From Saccharothrix saharensis (GTDB taxonomy: Bacteria > Actinomycetota > Actinomycetes > Mycobacteriales > Pseudonocardiaceae), in NCBI RefSeq assembly GCF_006716745.1, contig NZ_VFPP01000001.1:2232001-2296000 (forward strand): DNA of 64,000 nt, in the 5' to 3' direction. Shown one piece after another: positions 25,500 to 33,734 of this stretch. The notes beneath the pieces were generated by a model. That model did not search any database, was not told the DNA's origin, and was given only the letters and a program-made list of their open reading frames with translations. Each line of letters begins with the position of its first letter. The first letter of the stretch is position 1. Position numbers and translations under genes: made by a program.

Positions 25500-26672
25500 A
25501 TCACGACGAGTGACGAAAGTCAGCTCGAAGTGGTTCAGCGTGGCGGGCAGCGGCGCCCGCAGCGTCGGCACGGCCAGGTGGTCGCGCAACGCGTCCAGCA
25601 TGGCCCCGCCGGCGACCAGCACGAGGTCACGCCCGGGGCAGATGCCCGGACCGCCGCTGAACGGCACCAGGCCCGGATCGCTGGGCGCGGGCCAGTTCTC
25701 CGGCGCGTACGCGTCGGCGTAGGGCAACCGGTCCGGGTCGCGGTGGAAGTACGGCACGAACACGATGAACGTGGTGCGCTCGGGCAACCACGTGCCGTGC
25801 CAGCGGGTGGGTTCGGTGCTCTCGCGCAGGATCACCGGTGTCGTGGGCCACAGCCGCACCGACTCCCAGATCCCGGCTTCGCCCGCGCCGCCGATGGCCA
25901 GCGCGCGCATCGTGGCGATGCCCGCCGCGTCGAACGCGAACAGCCAGTGCGGCACCTGCCCCAGCAGCTCGTCCACCGACCCGAGGCCCGCCAGGCTGCC
26001 CGGCTCGCCACGCGCCAGGTGCTCGCGCAACCGCGACTCGAACCGCTGCCGCAACGCCTCCCGGCGCGGGTGCAGGTAAGCCCAGTTCGCGTTGCCCCGC
26101 AACGTCTGCAACATGTCGGTCAGCTCGACGTCCTCCCGGGCGAACGACCCGAGCACGATCCGCCGGGCCGCCCGCCACCACGCCTGCGCGAACGAGTCCC
26201 ACGTGAGCCGACCGGTGCCGCGGACGTGCCGCAGCAGCAGGTCGGCCTCGTCGGCCACGATCGCCCGCACGTCCACCTTGTCCGGCCGCAGCACGTCCTC
26301 GTTCACCGCGCGCCGCCGCTCCCGCTCCGCGCCCGTCGAGATCAGCACGCCGTGCGGCTGGAAGTGCTCGAGCGCGGCTTTCTTCTCGGTGGTGGCCAGC
26401 GCGAACGGCTCCGGTGACTCGGCCAGCAGCCGGGCCACGTCCAGCGGGTCCAGCAGCAGCGCGATGCTGCGCCCGGTCACCCGCAGGCGCAGCGGTTCCG
26501 GGCCGTACCGCTCCCGGAACCGCTTCATCGTGGCCACCGCCGCGGCGTCAACCCGCACCTTCCCGGCCAACGCCGTCACCGGGCGGCGGCGCTGGACCAC
26601 GCCCTTGGCCAGCGTCGGCAGGATGACCCGGGCGAACGCCTTCCCGGTGTCGAGCCGGGAGGCTACGGCCAC
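25494..26672 (-). CDS. Cytochrome P450 ending the heptose operon (cluster B)
   Basis: A 392-residue P450. The haem loop is PFSGGPGICPGRDL with the Cys ligand; the K-helix ExxR is in WESVRLWPTTPVILRES; the PERF-like segment contains PENWPAPSDP. The I-helix reads FAFDAAGIATMRAL: the usual acidic residue before the conserved Thr is Ala, which may alter oxygen activation. GTG 26672 has AGGAGGG six bases upstream and overlaps the preceding SDR gene. It may hydroxylate a lipid or polyketide-like part of the glycoconjugate, or be unrelated; no ferredoxin gene is nearby. Confidence 0.88.
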   Translation of the reverse strand: MAVASRLDTGKAFARVILPTLAKGVVQRRRPVTALAGKVRVDAAAVATMKRFRERYGPEPLRLRVTGRSIALLLDPLDVARLLAESPEPFALATTEKKAALEHFQPHGVLISTGAERERRRAVNEDVLRPDKVDVRAIVADEADLLLRHVRGTGRLTWDSFAQAWWRAARRIVLGSFAREDVELTDMLQTLRGNANWAYLHPRREALRQRFESRLREHLARGEPGSLAGLGSVDELLGQVPHWLFAFDAAGIATMRALAIGGAGEAGIWESVRLWPTTPVILRESTEPTRWHGTWLPERTTFIVFVPYFHRDPDRLPYADAYAPENWPAPSDPGLVPFSGGPGICPGRDLVLVAGGAMLDALRDHLAVPTLRAPLPATLNHFELTFVTRRDD

Positions 26673-27343
26673 GATCCCTCCTCGGCGTGCGCGACCACGA
26701 GCTCGCGCACCTCGCACCCCTCGGGCTGGCGCAGCGCGAACACGATCGCGTCGGCGACCCGCTCGGGCGGGTTCAGCTTGCTGTCGTCCGGCGGCCGGTA
26801 CTGCTCGGCCCGGTCGTCGAAGAAGCGCGTGCGCATGCCGCCGGGGATGACCAGCGTGACGCCGACGCGGCCGGCGGTCTCGGCCGCCAGCGCCCGGGTG
26901 AAGCCGACCACGCCGAACTTCGAGGCGCAGTACGCGGTGGCGTCGCTGACCGCCTTGATGCCGAGCGTGGACGCGATGGTCACCACGCGTCCGCCGTCCA
27001 GCAGGGGCAACGCCGCCCGCACCACGGCCGCGGTACCGAGCAGGTTCACCATCACCACCCGGTCCCAGTCGGCGCCGGACACCTCGTCCAGCCGGCCGCA
27101 CGCGTCCGTGCCCGCCGCCGTGACGACGGCCCGCAGGCCGCCGTTGCGCTCGGCGATCGCCCGCACCGCGCGTTCCGCCGCCCTGGTGTCGGACAGGTCG
27201 ACCGACTCGAAGTCGACCACCTCCGACGACGACGGCGCGGCCTTGTCCAGCACCAGCGGTTGCCCACCCAACTCGTGCACCGCGTGCACCACGGCCGCGC
27301 CCAAGCCGGACGCGCCTCCGGTCACCAGCACCTGACCGAGCAT
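26663..27343 (-). CDS. Short-chain dehydrogenase (cluster B)
   Basis: A 226-residue classical SDR. VTGGASGLGAAVVHA is the cofactor site, VDLSDTRAA the adenine pocket, VTAAGTDACGR replaces the usual NAG motif, TIASTLG carries the Ser and YCASKFG the Tyr and Lys. It is coupled by ATGA to the HldE-like gene and by overlap to the P450 gene. It is too short and of the wrong type for a HldD heptose epimerase; oxidation of a sugar or of the P450 product is possible. Confidence 0.88.
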   Translation of the reverse strand: MLGQVLVTGGASGLGAAVVHAVHELGGQPLVLDKAAPSSSEVVDFESVDLSDTRAAERAVRAIAERNGGLRAVVTAAGTDACGRLDEVSGADWDRVVMVNLLGTAAVVRAALPLLDGGRVVTIASTLGIKAVSDATAYCASKFGVVGFTRALAAETAGRVGVTLVIPGGMRTRFFDDRAEQYRPPDDSKLNPPERVADAIVFALRQPEGCEVRELVVAHAEEGSWP

Positions 27344-28629
27344 CAGCCCCTCCTCGACAGCATCTCGGTGGTCGAACGGCCCCGGTGGTAGGGCACGACG
27401 ACGGTTCGCCCACCCCACCCCTTGACCAGATCCGCTTCCGGCAACGACTCCACGGTGTAGTCGCCGCCCTTGACCCACACGTCCGGGCGCAGGGCCGCCA
27501 GCACGCGCTCCGGCGTGTCGTCCTCGAACACGACGACGTCGTCCACGCAGCCCAACGCGCGCAGCACCTCGACCCGGTCCTGCTCCTTGGTGACCGGCCG
27601 GTCCGGTCCCTTGAGCCGGCGCACGGACGCGTCGGAGTTCAGGCACACCACCAGGCAGTCGCCGAGCGACCGGGCGGCGCGCAGGGTGCGGACGTGACCG
27701 GCGTGCAGCAGGTCGAAGCAGCCGCCGGTGGCGACGACCGTGCCACCACGCGCACGCACTGCGTCCACACTGGACAGTTGGTCGACCGGCCGGAAGCCCG
27801 ACGCCCCGCCGCCGCGCAGGAACTCGGCGGCCGACGTGACGCCGGCGGCGATCGCGTCGTCCATCGCCGCGCCGCCCATGAGCCGCGCGGCGACCGTCAC
27901 CGCGAACCGGTCCCCCGCACCGCACGGGTCGACCACGGGGACGCGCGGCGCGGGCACGGCGACCGGCGTGCCGCCGCCGTGCAGCAGCGCGCCACCCGCG
28001 CCGAGCGTCACGACGACCGCGCGTGCCCGCCACTTGGCGCGCAACGCGTCGAGCGCGTCCATCGGGTCGGCGTGACCGCTGAACGCCTTGGCCTCGGACG
28101 CGTTCGGCGTGACCAGGCGCGCACCGGGCACCGGGGCCGGGCCGCGCGGGTGCGGGTCCCACACGACGGGGCGGCGGGCGAGCACGCCGCGCAGCCGTTC
28201 GTCGCGGACCAGGCCGCGACCGTAGTCGGAGACCAGGACGTAGTCGGCCTCCAGCACGGCGTCGAGCATGTCGTCGGTGGCCTGCGGCACGCCGGAGCCG
28301 CCGCCCCGGTCCAGGCGGGCGATCGACTGGTCGCCGCACCGCAGCCGGGTCTTGACCGGGGTGGGCGTGGGCGACGGTCCGAGCACGGACGGGACGCGGG
28401 CCAGCTCGCCGCGCAGGCGGTGGCCGTCCTCGTCGTCGGCCACCGCGCTGACCAGCGTGACGTCCACTCCGTCGGCGGCGGCCAGGGCCGCGGCCAAACC
28501 CGCACCACCGGGCCGGGCACGTTCCTCCTGGACGTCCAGCACCGGTGCGGGCGCGTCCGGGCACAACCGGTCGGCCGTGCCCACCACGTCGATGTCCAGC
28601 AACGAGTCGCCGACGACGACCAGCTTCAC
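27343..28629 (-). CDS. hldE: HldE-like bifunctional heptose 7-phosphate kinase / heptose 1-phosphate adenylyltransferase
   Basis: A 428-residue two-domain protein. Residues ~1-285 are a PfkB/ribokinase-type kinase (VVVGDSLLDIDVVG, ARPGGAGLAAALAAA, catalytic Asp in DPCGAGDRFAVT). Residues ~300-428 are a nucleotidyltransferase (TGGCFDLLHAGHVRTLRAA with the HxGH motif, CLNSDASVRRLKGP, DVWVKGGDY). In Gram-negative bacteria the same fusion makes heptose 1,7-bisphosphate and then ADP-heptose. GTG 28629 has GGAGGG upstream. It sits between gmhA-like and SDR genes with stop/start overlaps. Use of another nucleotide (for example GDP) cannot be excluded. Confidence 0.9.
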   Translation of the reverse strand: MKLVVVGDSLLDIDVVGTADRLCPDAPAPVLDVQEERARPGGAGLAAALAAADGVDVTLVSAVADDEDGHRLRGELARVPSVLGPSPTPTPVKTRLRCGDQSIARLDRGGGSGVPQATDDMLDAVLEADYVLVSDYGRGLVRDERLRGVLARRPVVWDPHPRGPAPVPGARLVTPNASEAKAFSGHADPMDALDALRAKWRARAVVVTLGAGGALLHGGGTPVAVPAPRVPVVDPCGAGDRFAVTVAARLMGGAAMDDAIAAGVTSAAEFLRGGGASGFRPVDQLSSVDAVRARGGTVVATGGCFDLLHAGHVRTLRAARSLGDCLVVCLNSDASVRRLKGPDRPVTKEQDRVEVLRALGCVDDVVVFEDDTPERVLAALRPDVWVKGGDYTVESLPEADLVKGWGGRTVVVPYHRGRSTTEMLSRRG

Positions 28630-29201
28630 GAGACCCTCCGTTCCGAGGTCGGCAGCGCGGCTTCGAACGCGGCGCACAGGGCGTGCACGGCCACCAACTG
28701 GGCTTCCTGCACGTTCGCGGGCTCACCGGGCAGCGCCAGCACCTCGTCCACCGCCTCCGCCAGCGGGTTCGGGGTCGGACCCGTCATCGCCCACACGTGC
28801 GCGCCCGCCTGCCGGGCCGCCTTCGCCGCCTCGAGCAGGTTGGGGCTGCGCCCGCTGGTGGTCAGCAGCACGACCACGTCCTGCGGCCGGGCGTGCGCGG
28901 TGACCTGCCGGGCGAACACCTGGTCGTAGCCGTAGTCGTTGCCGATCGCGGTGACGCTGGAGGACTCCGAGCACAGCGCGATCGCCGAGAACGGCCGCCG
29001 GTCGTCGCGGAACCGGCCGACGAGCTCGGCGGTCAGGTGCTGCGCCTCGGCGGCCGACCCGCCGTTGCCCGCCGCCAGCAGCCGACCGCCGTCGGTGAGC
29101 CTGCGGGCCAGCACACCGCCCCAGCGGGTCAGCCGCGGCGCCTGGGCGCGCAGCCCGGCCAGCGACTGGGCCAGTCCGTTCAGGTGGGTCTCGACGGTCA
29201 T
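28626..29201 (-). CDS. gmhA: GmhA-like sedoheptulose 7-phosphate isomerase
   Basis: A 191-residue SIS-domain protein of the usual GmhA length. LLAAGNGGSAAEAQHLTAEL and SSSVTAIGNDYGYDQVFARQ are close to the phosphoheptose isomerase signatures, with TTSGRSPN as the phosphate-binding loop. It would convert sedoheptulose 7-phosphate to D-glycero-D-manno-heptose 7-phosphate, the first committed step of heptose activation. It overlaps the GT4 gene before it (ATGA) and the HldE-like gene after it. Confidence 0.9.
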   Translation of the reverse strand: MTVETHLNGLAQSLAGLRAQAPRLTRWGGVLARRLTDGGRLLAAGNGGSAAEAQHLTAELVGRFRDDRRPFSAIALCSESSSVTAIGNDYGYDQVFARQVTAHARPQDVVVLLTTSGRSPNLLEAAKAARQAGAHVWAMTGPTPNPLAEAVDEVLALPGEPANVQEAQLVAVHALCAAFEAALPTSERRVS

Positions 29202-30403
29202 CGGGTGCCTCCCACGGCCACGGCCCGACCCGCCGTGACCCGCTCGTAGACGCGTTCGGTGTCCTCGGCGATCCGGTTCCACGTGTAGCGCACGCCGACC
29301 CGGTCCAGGCCCGCGAGCCCGCACGCCTCCCGACGTGCCTCGTCCACGAGCAGCGAGCGGAGGGCGCGGCAGAGGGCGGACGGGTCGCGCGGCGGCACCA
29401 GCACGCCCGTGACGCCGTCCACGACCGTGTCGGTCAGGCCACCGACCGCGCTGGCCACCACCGGCACGCCGCACGCCATGGCCTCCAGCGGCACGATCCC
29501 GAACGGCTCGTACCAGGGCACGCACGCCACCACGTCGGCCGAGCGCAGCAGCTCGGGCATCGCATCCCGCGACACCTGCCCCGCCAGCCACAGCCGGTTC
29601 CGCACGCCGAGGCGCTCCGCGTGGGCGGCCAGCCGGCGCGCCTCCGGGTCGGACCCCACCTCCACCGGGCCGCCCGCGATGACCAGCTCGGTGTCCGGCA
29701 GCGACCGCAACGCGGTGATCAGGTCCTGGAAGCCCTTGCGCGGCACCAACCGGCCGACGGAGACGATCCGGTGCGGGTAGCCGCGGCGGTCGACCGGGCC
29801 CTCGGGCCGGAACCGCGTCGGGTCGACCCCGCACGGCACGACGGTGATCCGCGACCGCCGCACGCCCATGCGCATCAGCTCGGTCACCTCGTCGTCGCAC
29901 GTCGCGGCGATCCGGTCGGCTTCACGCCCGATCATCCGCTCGATGCCGATCCGCTCGGCCGGGCTGGTGTCGTCCGCGCCCTGGTGCCTGCGCTTGACCG
30001 TGCCCAGGGCGTGGAACGTCTGCACGAACGGCACGCCGACCTTGCGGGCGGCCGGCACCGAGGCGAGGCCGGACATCCAGAAGTGCGCGTGCACGACGTC
30101 GGGCCGGTCCTCGAACCACTGCCGCTCCAGGAACCGGGCGAACTCGCCCATGTGCGGCAGCAGGTCGTCCTTGGGCACGGCGCGGGGCGGTCCGGCCGGC
30201 ACGTGCACCACGTCGTAGCCCTGCTCGGTGCGCACCCGCTCGGGCAGACCCGGGTCGTCGCGACGGGTGTAGACCACCACGTCGTGCCCGAGTGCCGACA
30301 GCGCCGCCGACAAGGCGGCGACGTGCACGTTCTGCCCGCCGGCGTCGACACCGCCCAGAGCCGCCAACGGGCTGGCGTGCTCGGACACCATCGCGATCCT
30401 CAT
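29198..30403 (-). CDS. Family 4 glycosyltransferase (cluster B)
   Basis: A 401-residue GT-B retaining transferase. The N-terminal half has RIAMVSEHASPLAALGGVDAGGQNVHV, a sucrose-phosphate-synthase/MshA-like start, and VVHAHFWMSG. The C-terminal half has VSVGRLVPRKGFQDLI and the donor motif YEPFGIVPLEAMACGVPVVAS (E-x7-E). ATG 30403 has AGGAG nine bases upstream. It overlaps gmhA. Donor and acceptor are unknown. Confidence 0.9.
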   Translation of the reverse strand: MRIAMVSEHASPLAALGGVDAGGQNVHVAALSAALSALGHDVVVYTRRDDPGLPERVRTEQGYDVVHVPAGPPRAVPKDDLLPHMGEFARFLERQWFEDRPDVVHAHFWMSGLASVPAARKVGVPFVQTFHALGTVKRRHQGADDTSPAERIGIERMIGREADRIAATCDDEVTELMRMGVRRSRITVVPCGVDPTRFRPEGPVDRRGYPHRIVSVGRLVPRKGFQDLITALRSLPDTELVIAGGPVEVGSDPEARRLAAHAERLGVRNRLWLAGQVSRDAMPELLRSADVVACVPWYEPFGIVPLEAMACGVPVVASAVGGLTDTVVDGVTGVLVPPRDPSALCRALRSLLVDEARREACGLAGLDRVGVRYTWNRIAEDTERVYERVTAGRAVAVGGTR

Positions 30404-31287
30404 CCGCTCACTCCTGTCAACAACCGGTCCCAACTCCGCAGGAAGGCGTCGAGTCCGTACCGGGCCAGGGCGAACTCCCTGGCCTGCTTCCCCTTCTGCC
30501 TGGCCAGCGCGGGGTCCGCGACCAGCTCGGCCACGCCCCGCACCAGCTCGTCCACGTCGGTGGACACCACGCCGGCCTCCGGCGGCACGGCGCGCACGAC
30601 CTCCGTGCACGCCAACGCCACCACGGGCATCCCCAGGTGCATCGCCTCGATCAGCGACAGCCCCAGCGACGTCCACCGCACGGGGTGCAGGTAGAGGCGT
30701 CGCAGGGCCAGTTCCCGGTGCAGCGACTCCAGGTCGTGGTCGCCGCGCCCCATCTCACCGAGCTTCTCGGTCTTCATGCCGTAGACGTCCAGCGGGGCGG
30801 CCTCGGCGAAGCGGGGCAGCAGGTCGGTGCCGACCACGCGTCCGCGCCGCACGGGCTCGTTGACCACGACGGCGGCACGGGGCAGCTCGCCGGTGTACCG
30901 GGGACCGGGATCGACCACTCCGTGTTCTATGACGACCGTGCGCGCGGTGCCGCAGTCCCACATCAGGTCGTTGAAGTGGGTGACGTGGACGATCGTGCCC
31001 GGCCAGTCCTTGAGCGGGTGCGCCTGGTTCGGGTACTGGGGCGTGTTGTGCTCCAGGTACACGACCGGGATGCCGGTCGGGACCAGACCGACCTCCTCGG
31101 GCCGTTGCAGCACCGCGATGTCGGCGTCCGCGCCGGACAGCCCGGACAGGTCGACCTCGCGCGCGGCTGGCCAGTCGCGCCCGGCCAGGCCGATGCCCCG
31201 GGGCGGCCCCGGGACCAGGTACTCGTGACCGCCCCGGACGAACGCGTTCGTCCACGAACCGTGCACGTGCCACAGCAGGATCTTCAC
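30400..31287 (-). CDS. GT-B fold glycosyltransferase (cluster B)
   Basis: A 295-residue protein: KILLWHVHGSWTNAFVRGGHEYLVP at the N-terminus, VVYLEHNTPQYPNQAHPL and VIEHGVVDPGPRY in the linker, and RWTSLGLSLIEAMHLGMPVVAL as the donor E-x7-E type motif. It is shorter than typical GT4 enzymes because the N-terminal domain is reduced. It is joined by small overlaps to the GT9 gene upstream and the GT4 gene downstream. Substrates are unknown. Confidence 0.83.
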   Translation of the reverse strand: MKILLWHVHGSWTNAFVRGGHEYLVPGPPRGIGLAGRDWPAAREVDLSGLSGADADIAVLQRPEEVGLVPTGIPVVYLEHNTPQYPNQAHPLKDWPGTIVHVTHFNDLMWDCGTARTVVIEHGVVDPGPRYTGELPRAAVVVNEPVRRGRVVGTDLLPRFAEAAPLDVYGMKTEKLGEMGRGDHDLESLHRELALRRLYLHPVRWTSLGLSLIEAMHLGMPVVALACTEVVRAVPPEAGVVSTDVDELVRGVAELVADPALARQKGKQAREFALARYGLDAFLRSWDRLLTGVSG

Positions 31288-32276
31288 GTCCGCACCCCCG
31301 CGAGTTCGGCTACGGCGGTGACGACCTGGTCGGGCGTCACCCGGTCAAGGCACGGGTGGCCGGGCACCGGGCACTCGCGTGCGCGCGAGTCGCGGCACGG
31401 TGCGTTCTGGTCGCCCAGCACCACGTGCGGCCCGTACGGAGCCCACCGGCGGGCGGGCACCACGGGAGAGAACAGGGACACGACCGGCGTGCCGACCGCG
31501 GCGGCCAGGTGCGCGGGCCCGGTGTTGCCGACCACGACGGCGTCCGCGCGGGCCAGCAGCCCGGCCAGTTCGGCGAACGTGGTCCGGCCGCCGAGGTCGA
31601 CGCCGTGCGCACCGGCCACGTGGCGGGTCAGCTCGGTCTCGTTCGGGCCGCCGGTGACCAGGACGCGGTGCCCGGCTTCGACGAGCGCGGTGACGGCCTG
31701 CGCGCACCGGTCCGGCGACCAGGCGCGGGCGGGCACGGACGCGCCCGGGTGCACGACGACGTACGGGCCGATCTCGGCCGGCTCCGGCGGGTCGGTGATC
31801 GCCAACCTGCCGTCGTCGCCCGGCGGCAGCTCGAACCCGGCGGCGCGGGCGACTTCCAGCGCGCGTTCGGCCTCCGGGATGTCGGGGTCGTCGCGCAGCC
31901 GGACGTCCAGCAGCGAGCCGGGGTAGTCCGTGGAGCGTGCCACGACCTTCGGCACGCCGGCGAGCTTCAGCAGCAGCGCGAGCGGCAGCGGGCTCTGGTG
32001 GAAGGAGGTGAGGACCAGCGCGACGTCGGCGCGGACGCCCCTGAGCAGGGCCACGATTCCCTCGATGTCCGGTGTGCGGACGTCCGGTGCGGGGTTGGCG
32101 ATCCACGGGCAGTCCCAGCGGACGACCCGCTGCACGCCGGGCAGCAACTCGGCCGCCTGCGCGCCGGAGTGGCCGCACAACAGCACGACTTCGCCCGCGT
32201 GCGCGGCGGCGCGCACCGCCGGACCGGCGAGCAGGACGTCGCCGTCGTTGTCGAGCCTGGCCACCAACGTCCTCAT
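31284..32276 (-). CDS. GT9 (ADP-heptose transferase-like) glycosyltransferase (cluster B)
   Basis: A 330-residue GT9 enzyme: TLVARLDNDGDVLLAGPAVRA at the start, VVVHPGASVPARAWSPDRC as the diphosphate-binding region, and VVGNTGPAHLAAAVGTPVVSLF near the C-terminus. The C-terminal region has four Cys (CRDSRARECPVPGHPC...), a feature often seen in actinobacterial members. Encoded between GmhB-like and GT genes, it is the best candidate for transferring the heptose made here. It overlaps the gmhB-like gene (ATGA). Confidence 0.87.
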   Translation of the reverse strand: MRTLVARLDNDGDVLLAGPAVRAAAHAGEVVLLCGHSGAQAAELLPGVQRVVRWDCPWIANPAPDVRTPDIEGIVALLRGVRADVALVLTSFHQSPLPLALLLKLAGVPKVVARSTDYPGSLLDVRLRDDPDIPEAERALEVARAAGFELPPGDDGRLAITDPPEPAEIGPYVVVHPGASVPARAWSPDRCAQAVTALVEAGHRVLVTGGPNETELTRHVAGAHGVDLGGRTTFAELAGLLARADAVVVGNTGPAHLAAAVGTPVVSLFSPVVPARRWAPYGPHVVLGDQNAPCRDSRARECPVPGHPCLDRVTPDQVVTAVAELAGVRT

Positions 32277-32788
32277 AGGACCATCGCCACCGCGGCGCGG
32301 AGGTCGGGCGCCGTGTGCGGCGCGCGGTCGACCTCGTCGGGCAGGGTCACCGGGGTCGGCACGAGGATCGGCGTGACACCCGCGGCCAGGGCCGCTTTGA
32401 CGTCCGCTTCGATGTCGCCGATGAAGTAGGTGCGCTCGGGGCGCGCGTTGAGCTCCTCGCAGGCGTTGAGGACCATGGTGGGCGAGGGCTTGCGGCACGG
32501 GCAGCCGTCGTCCGGGTGGTGCGGGCAGACCTGCCAGGTGCCGAACCGGCCGAGCAGGACCTCGACCCTGGCGTTCACCGCGTCCACTTGCGCGCGGGTG
32601 AGCAGGCCGCGGCCGATGCCGGACTGGTTGGTGACCACACCCGTGCGCACGCCGTGGGCGCGCAGCAGGCGCACGACCTCGCGTGCACCGGGCATCAGCC
32701 GAACCTCGCCCGGATCACCGTTGTAGGGCACGTCGCTGATGAGCGTGCCATCGCGGTCGAAGAGCACCGCGTCGGGGTAGTGGTCCAC
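32273..32788 (-). CDS. gmhB: GmhB-like heptose 1,7-bisphosphate 7-phosphatase
   Basis: A 171-residue HAD-IIIA phosphatase. FDRDGTLISDVPYNGDPGEVRLM is the motif I region typical of GmhB, VVTNQSGIGRG is motif II, CPHHPDDGCPCRKPSP is the GmhB zinc loop plus motif III Lys, and YFIGDIEADVKAALAAGV is motif IV. It would dephosphorylate heptose 1,7-bisphosphate at C7, between the two HldE activities. It is the first gene of the cluster B operon, and its GTG is 9 bases after a GGCTAA element. Confidence 0.9.
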   Translation of the reverse strand: MDHYPDAVLFDRDGTLISDVPYNGDPGEVRLMPGAREVVRLLRAHGVRTGVVTNQSGIGRGLLTRAQVDAVNARVEVLLGRFGTWQVCPHHPDDGCPCRKPSPTMVLNACEELNARPERTYFIGDIEADVKAALAAGVTPILVPTPVTLPDEVDRAPHTAPDLRAAVAMVL

Positions 32789-32797
32789 AGAGGAGAG

Positions 32798-32822
32798 TTA
32801 GCCGGTGAGAAGTGAAGCAAAC
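32798..32822 (-). promoter_or_regulatory. SigB/SigF-like promoter of the heptose operon
   Basis: Minus-strand GTTT (32822-32819), a 15-base spacer and GGCTAA (32803-32798; one mismatch to GGGTAA), then 9 bases to GTG 32788. Confidence 0.5.
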
Positions 32823-32829
32823 ACTTCTC
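32807..32829. promoter_or_regulatory. Inverted repeat overlapping the heptose operon promoter
   Basis: GAGAAGTG (32807-32814) and CACTTCTC (32822-32829) form a perfect 8-base dyad with a 7-base centre that covers the spacer and -35 region. It could be a repressor or activator site; no regulator gene is adjacent. Confidence 0.45.
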
Positions 32830-32872
32830 GGCAAAGCGCTACTCCCCGTCACCACCCGATGGATTGACATGT

Positions 32873-32897
32873 GTGTGGGAGCCGTGTTGGTGGGTAC
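32873..32897 (+). promoter_or_regulatory. SigB/SigF-like promoter of the SRPBCC gene
   Basis: GTGT (32873-32876), a 15-base spacer and GGGTAC (32892-32897); the leader to GTG 32939 is about 35 bases and contains GAGGAGAGG. Confidence 0.55.
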
Positions 32898-32938
32898 TCA
32901 CCTGTCGAACTCGATTCCCCGAGGAGAGGTTGTTTGCA

Positions 32939-33457
32939 GTGACGACGATCGAGAAGTCCGTGGACGTCGAGGTCCCGGTCACGACCGCGTACAACCAGTG
33001 GACGCAGTTCGAGTCGTTCCCGCAGTTCATGGAGGGCGTCGAGCGGATCACCCAGGTCACTCCCACCCGGACCCACTGGGTCACCAAGATCGGCGGGGTG
33101 ACGCGGGAGTTCGACGCCGAGATCACCGAGCAGCACCCCGACGAGCGGGTCGCCTGGCACACGGTCGACGGTCCGCCGCAGGGTGGTGTGGTGACGTTCC
33201 ACCGCCTCGACGACCGCCGCACGCGGGTGCACGTGCAGATGGAGTACGACCCGCAGACGCTGACCGAGAAGGCCGGCGCGGCGGTCGGCCTGGTCGACCA
33301 CCGGGTGAAGGGCGACCTGGAGCGGTTCAAGGAGTTCATCGAGGGCCGCGGCGCGGAGACCGGCGCGTGGCGGGGCGACGTGAGCCGCCCGCCGCAGGCC
33401 GGTGAGACCCGCCACGACCTGCCCGACGCGGGCCGTCCGGGAGACCCGCTGCGATGA
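32939..33457 (+). CDS. SRPBCC/START-fold protein (polyketide cyclase/dehydrase family)
   Basis: A 172-residue protein with the N-terminal SRPBCC pattern VTTIEKSVDVEVPVTTAYNQW...FESFPQFMEGVERI, then GVTREFDAEITEQHPDERVAW and GGVVTFHRLDDRRTRVHVQM. These proteins bind a hydrophobic ligand in a helix-grip pocket; this subtype is common in actinobacterial stress regulons. The C-terminal 35 residues are polar and probably disordered. GTG 32939 is chosen from the GGAGAGG upstream and the family start. Confidence 0.85.
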   Translation: MTTIEKSVDVEVPVTTAYNQWTQFESFPQFMEGVERITQVTPTRTHWVTKIGGVTREFDAEITEQHPDERVAWHTVDGPPQGGVVTFHRLDDRRTRVHVQMEYDPQTLTEKAGAAVGLVDHRVKGDLERFKEFIEGRGAETGAWRGDVSRPPQAGETRHDLPDAGRPGDPLR

Positions 33458-33557
33458 GCCCGCGGGCGGTGCGGGAGCCACGGCGACGGAGCGGGTTCGC
33501 CCCTCCGATCCCCGACCCCCGACCGCCTGTCGACGGCAGCTGACCGGACACGGTCGA

Positions 33558-33595
33558 GCGAAGAGCCCCGCGGCCCCGGCCGCGGGGCTCTTCGC
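33558..33595. terminator. Terminator hairpin after the SRPBCC gene
   Basis: A perfect 18-base inverted repeat (33558-33575 with 33578-33595), 100 bases after the SRPBCC stop. Very stable, probably bidirectional. Confidence 0.78.
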
Positions 33596-33687
33596 GTGCC
33601 CACCCACCCGAGCCGTATCCGTACCACCCGGTCACGACACCGCCCGGTCCCGACGAAATCCCCTCGCACCCTCGACCCCGGACAGGC

Positions 33688-33719
33688 GAAGGGCCCGCGG
33701 ATGTGCCCGCGGGCCCTTC
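33688..33719. terminator. Terminator hairpin after the 34256-33735 gene
   Basis: GAAGGGCCCGCGG (33688-33700) pairs with 33707-33719 across a 6-base loop, 16 bases beyond the stop codon of the minus-strand operon. Confidence 0.75.
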
Positions 33720-33734
33720 ATCGCGTTGCGGTCG

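Noticed and set aside
27343..28629. HldE-like protein as a plain ribokinase with an unrelated fused domain
   Set aside because: The HxGH nucleotidyltransferase motif plus adjacent gmhA and gmhB genes fit heptose activation much better.
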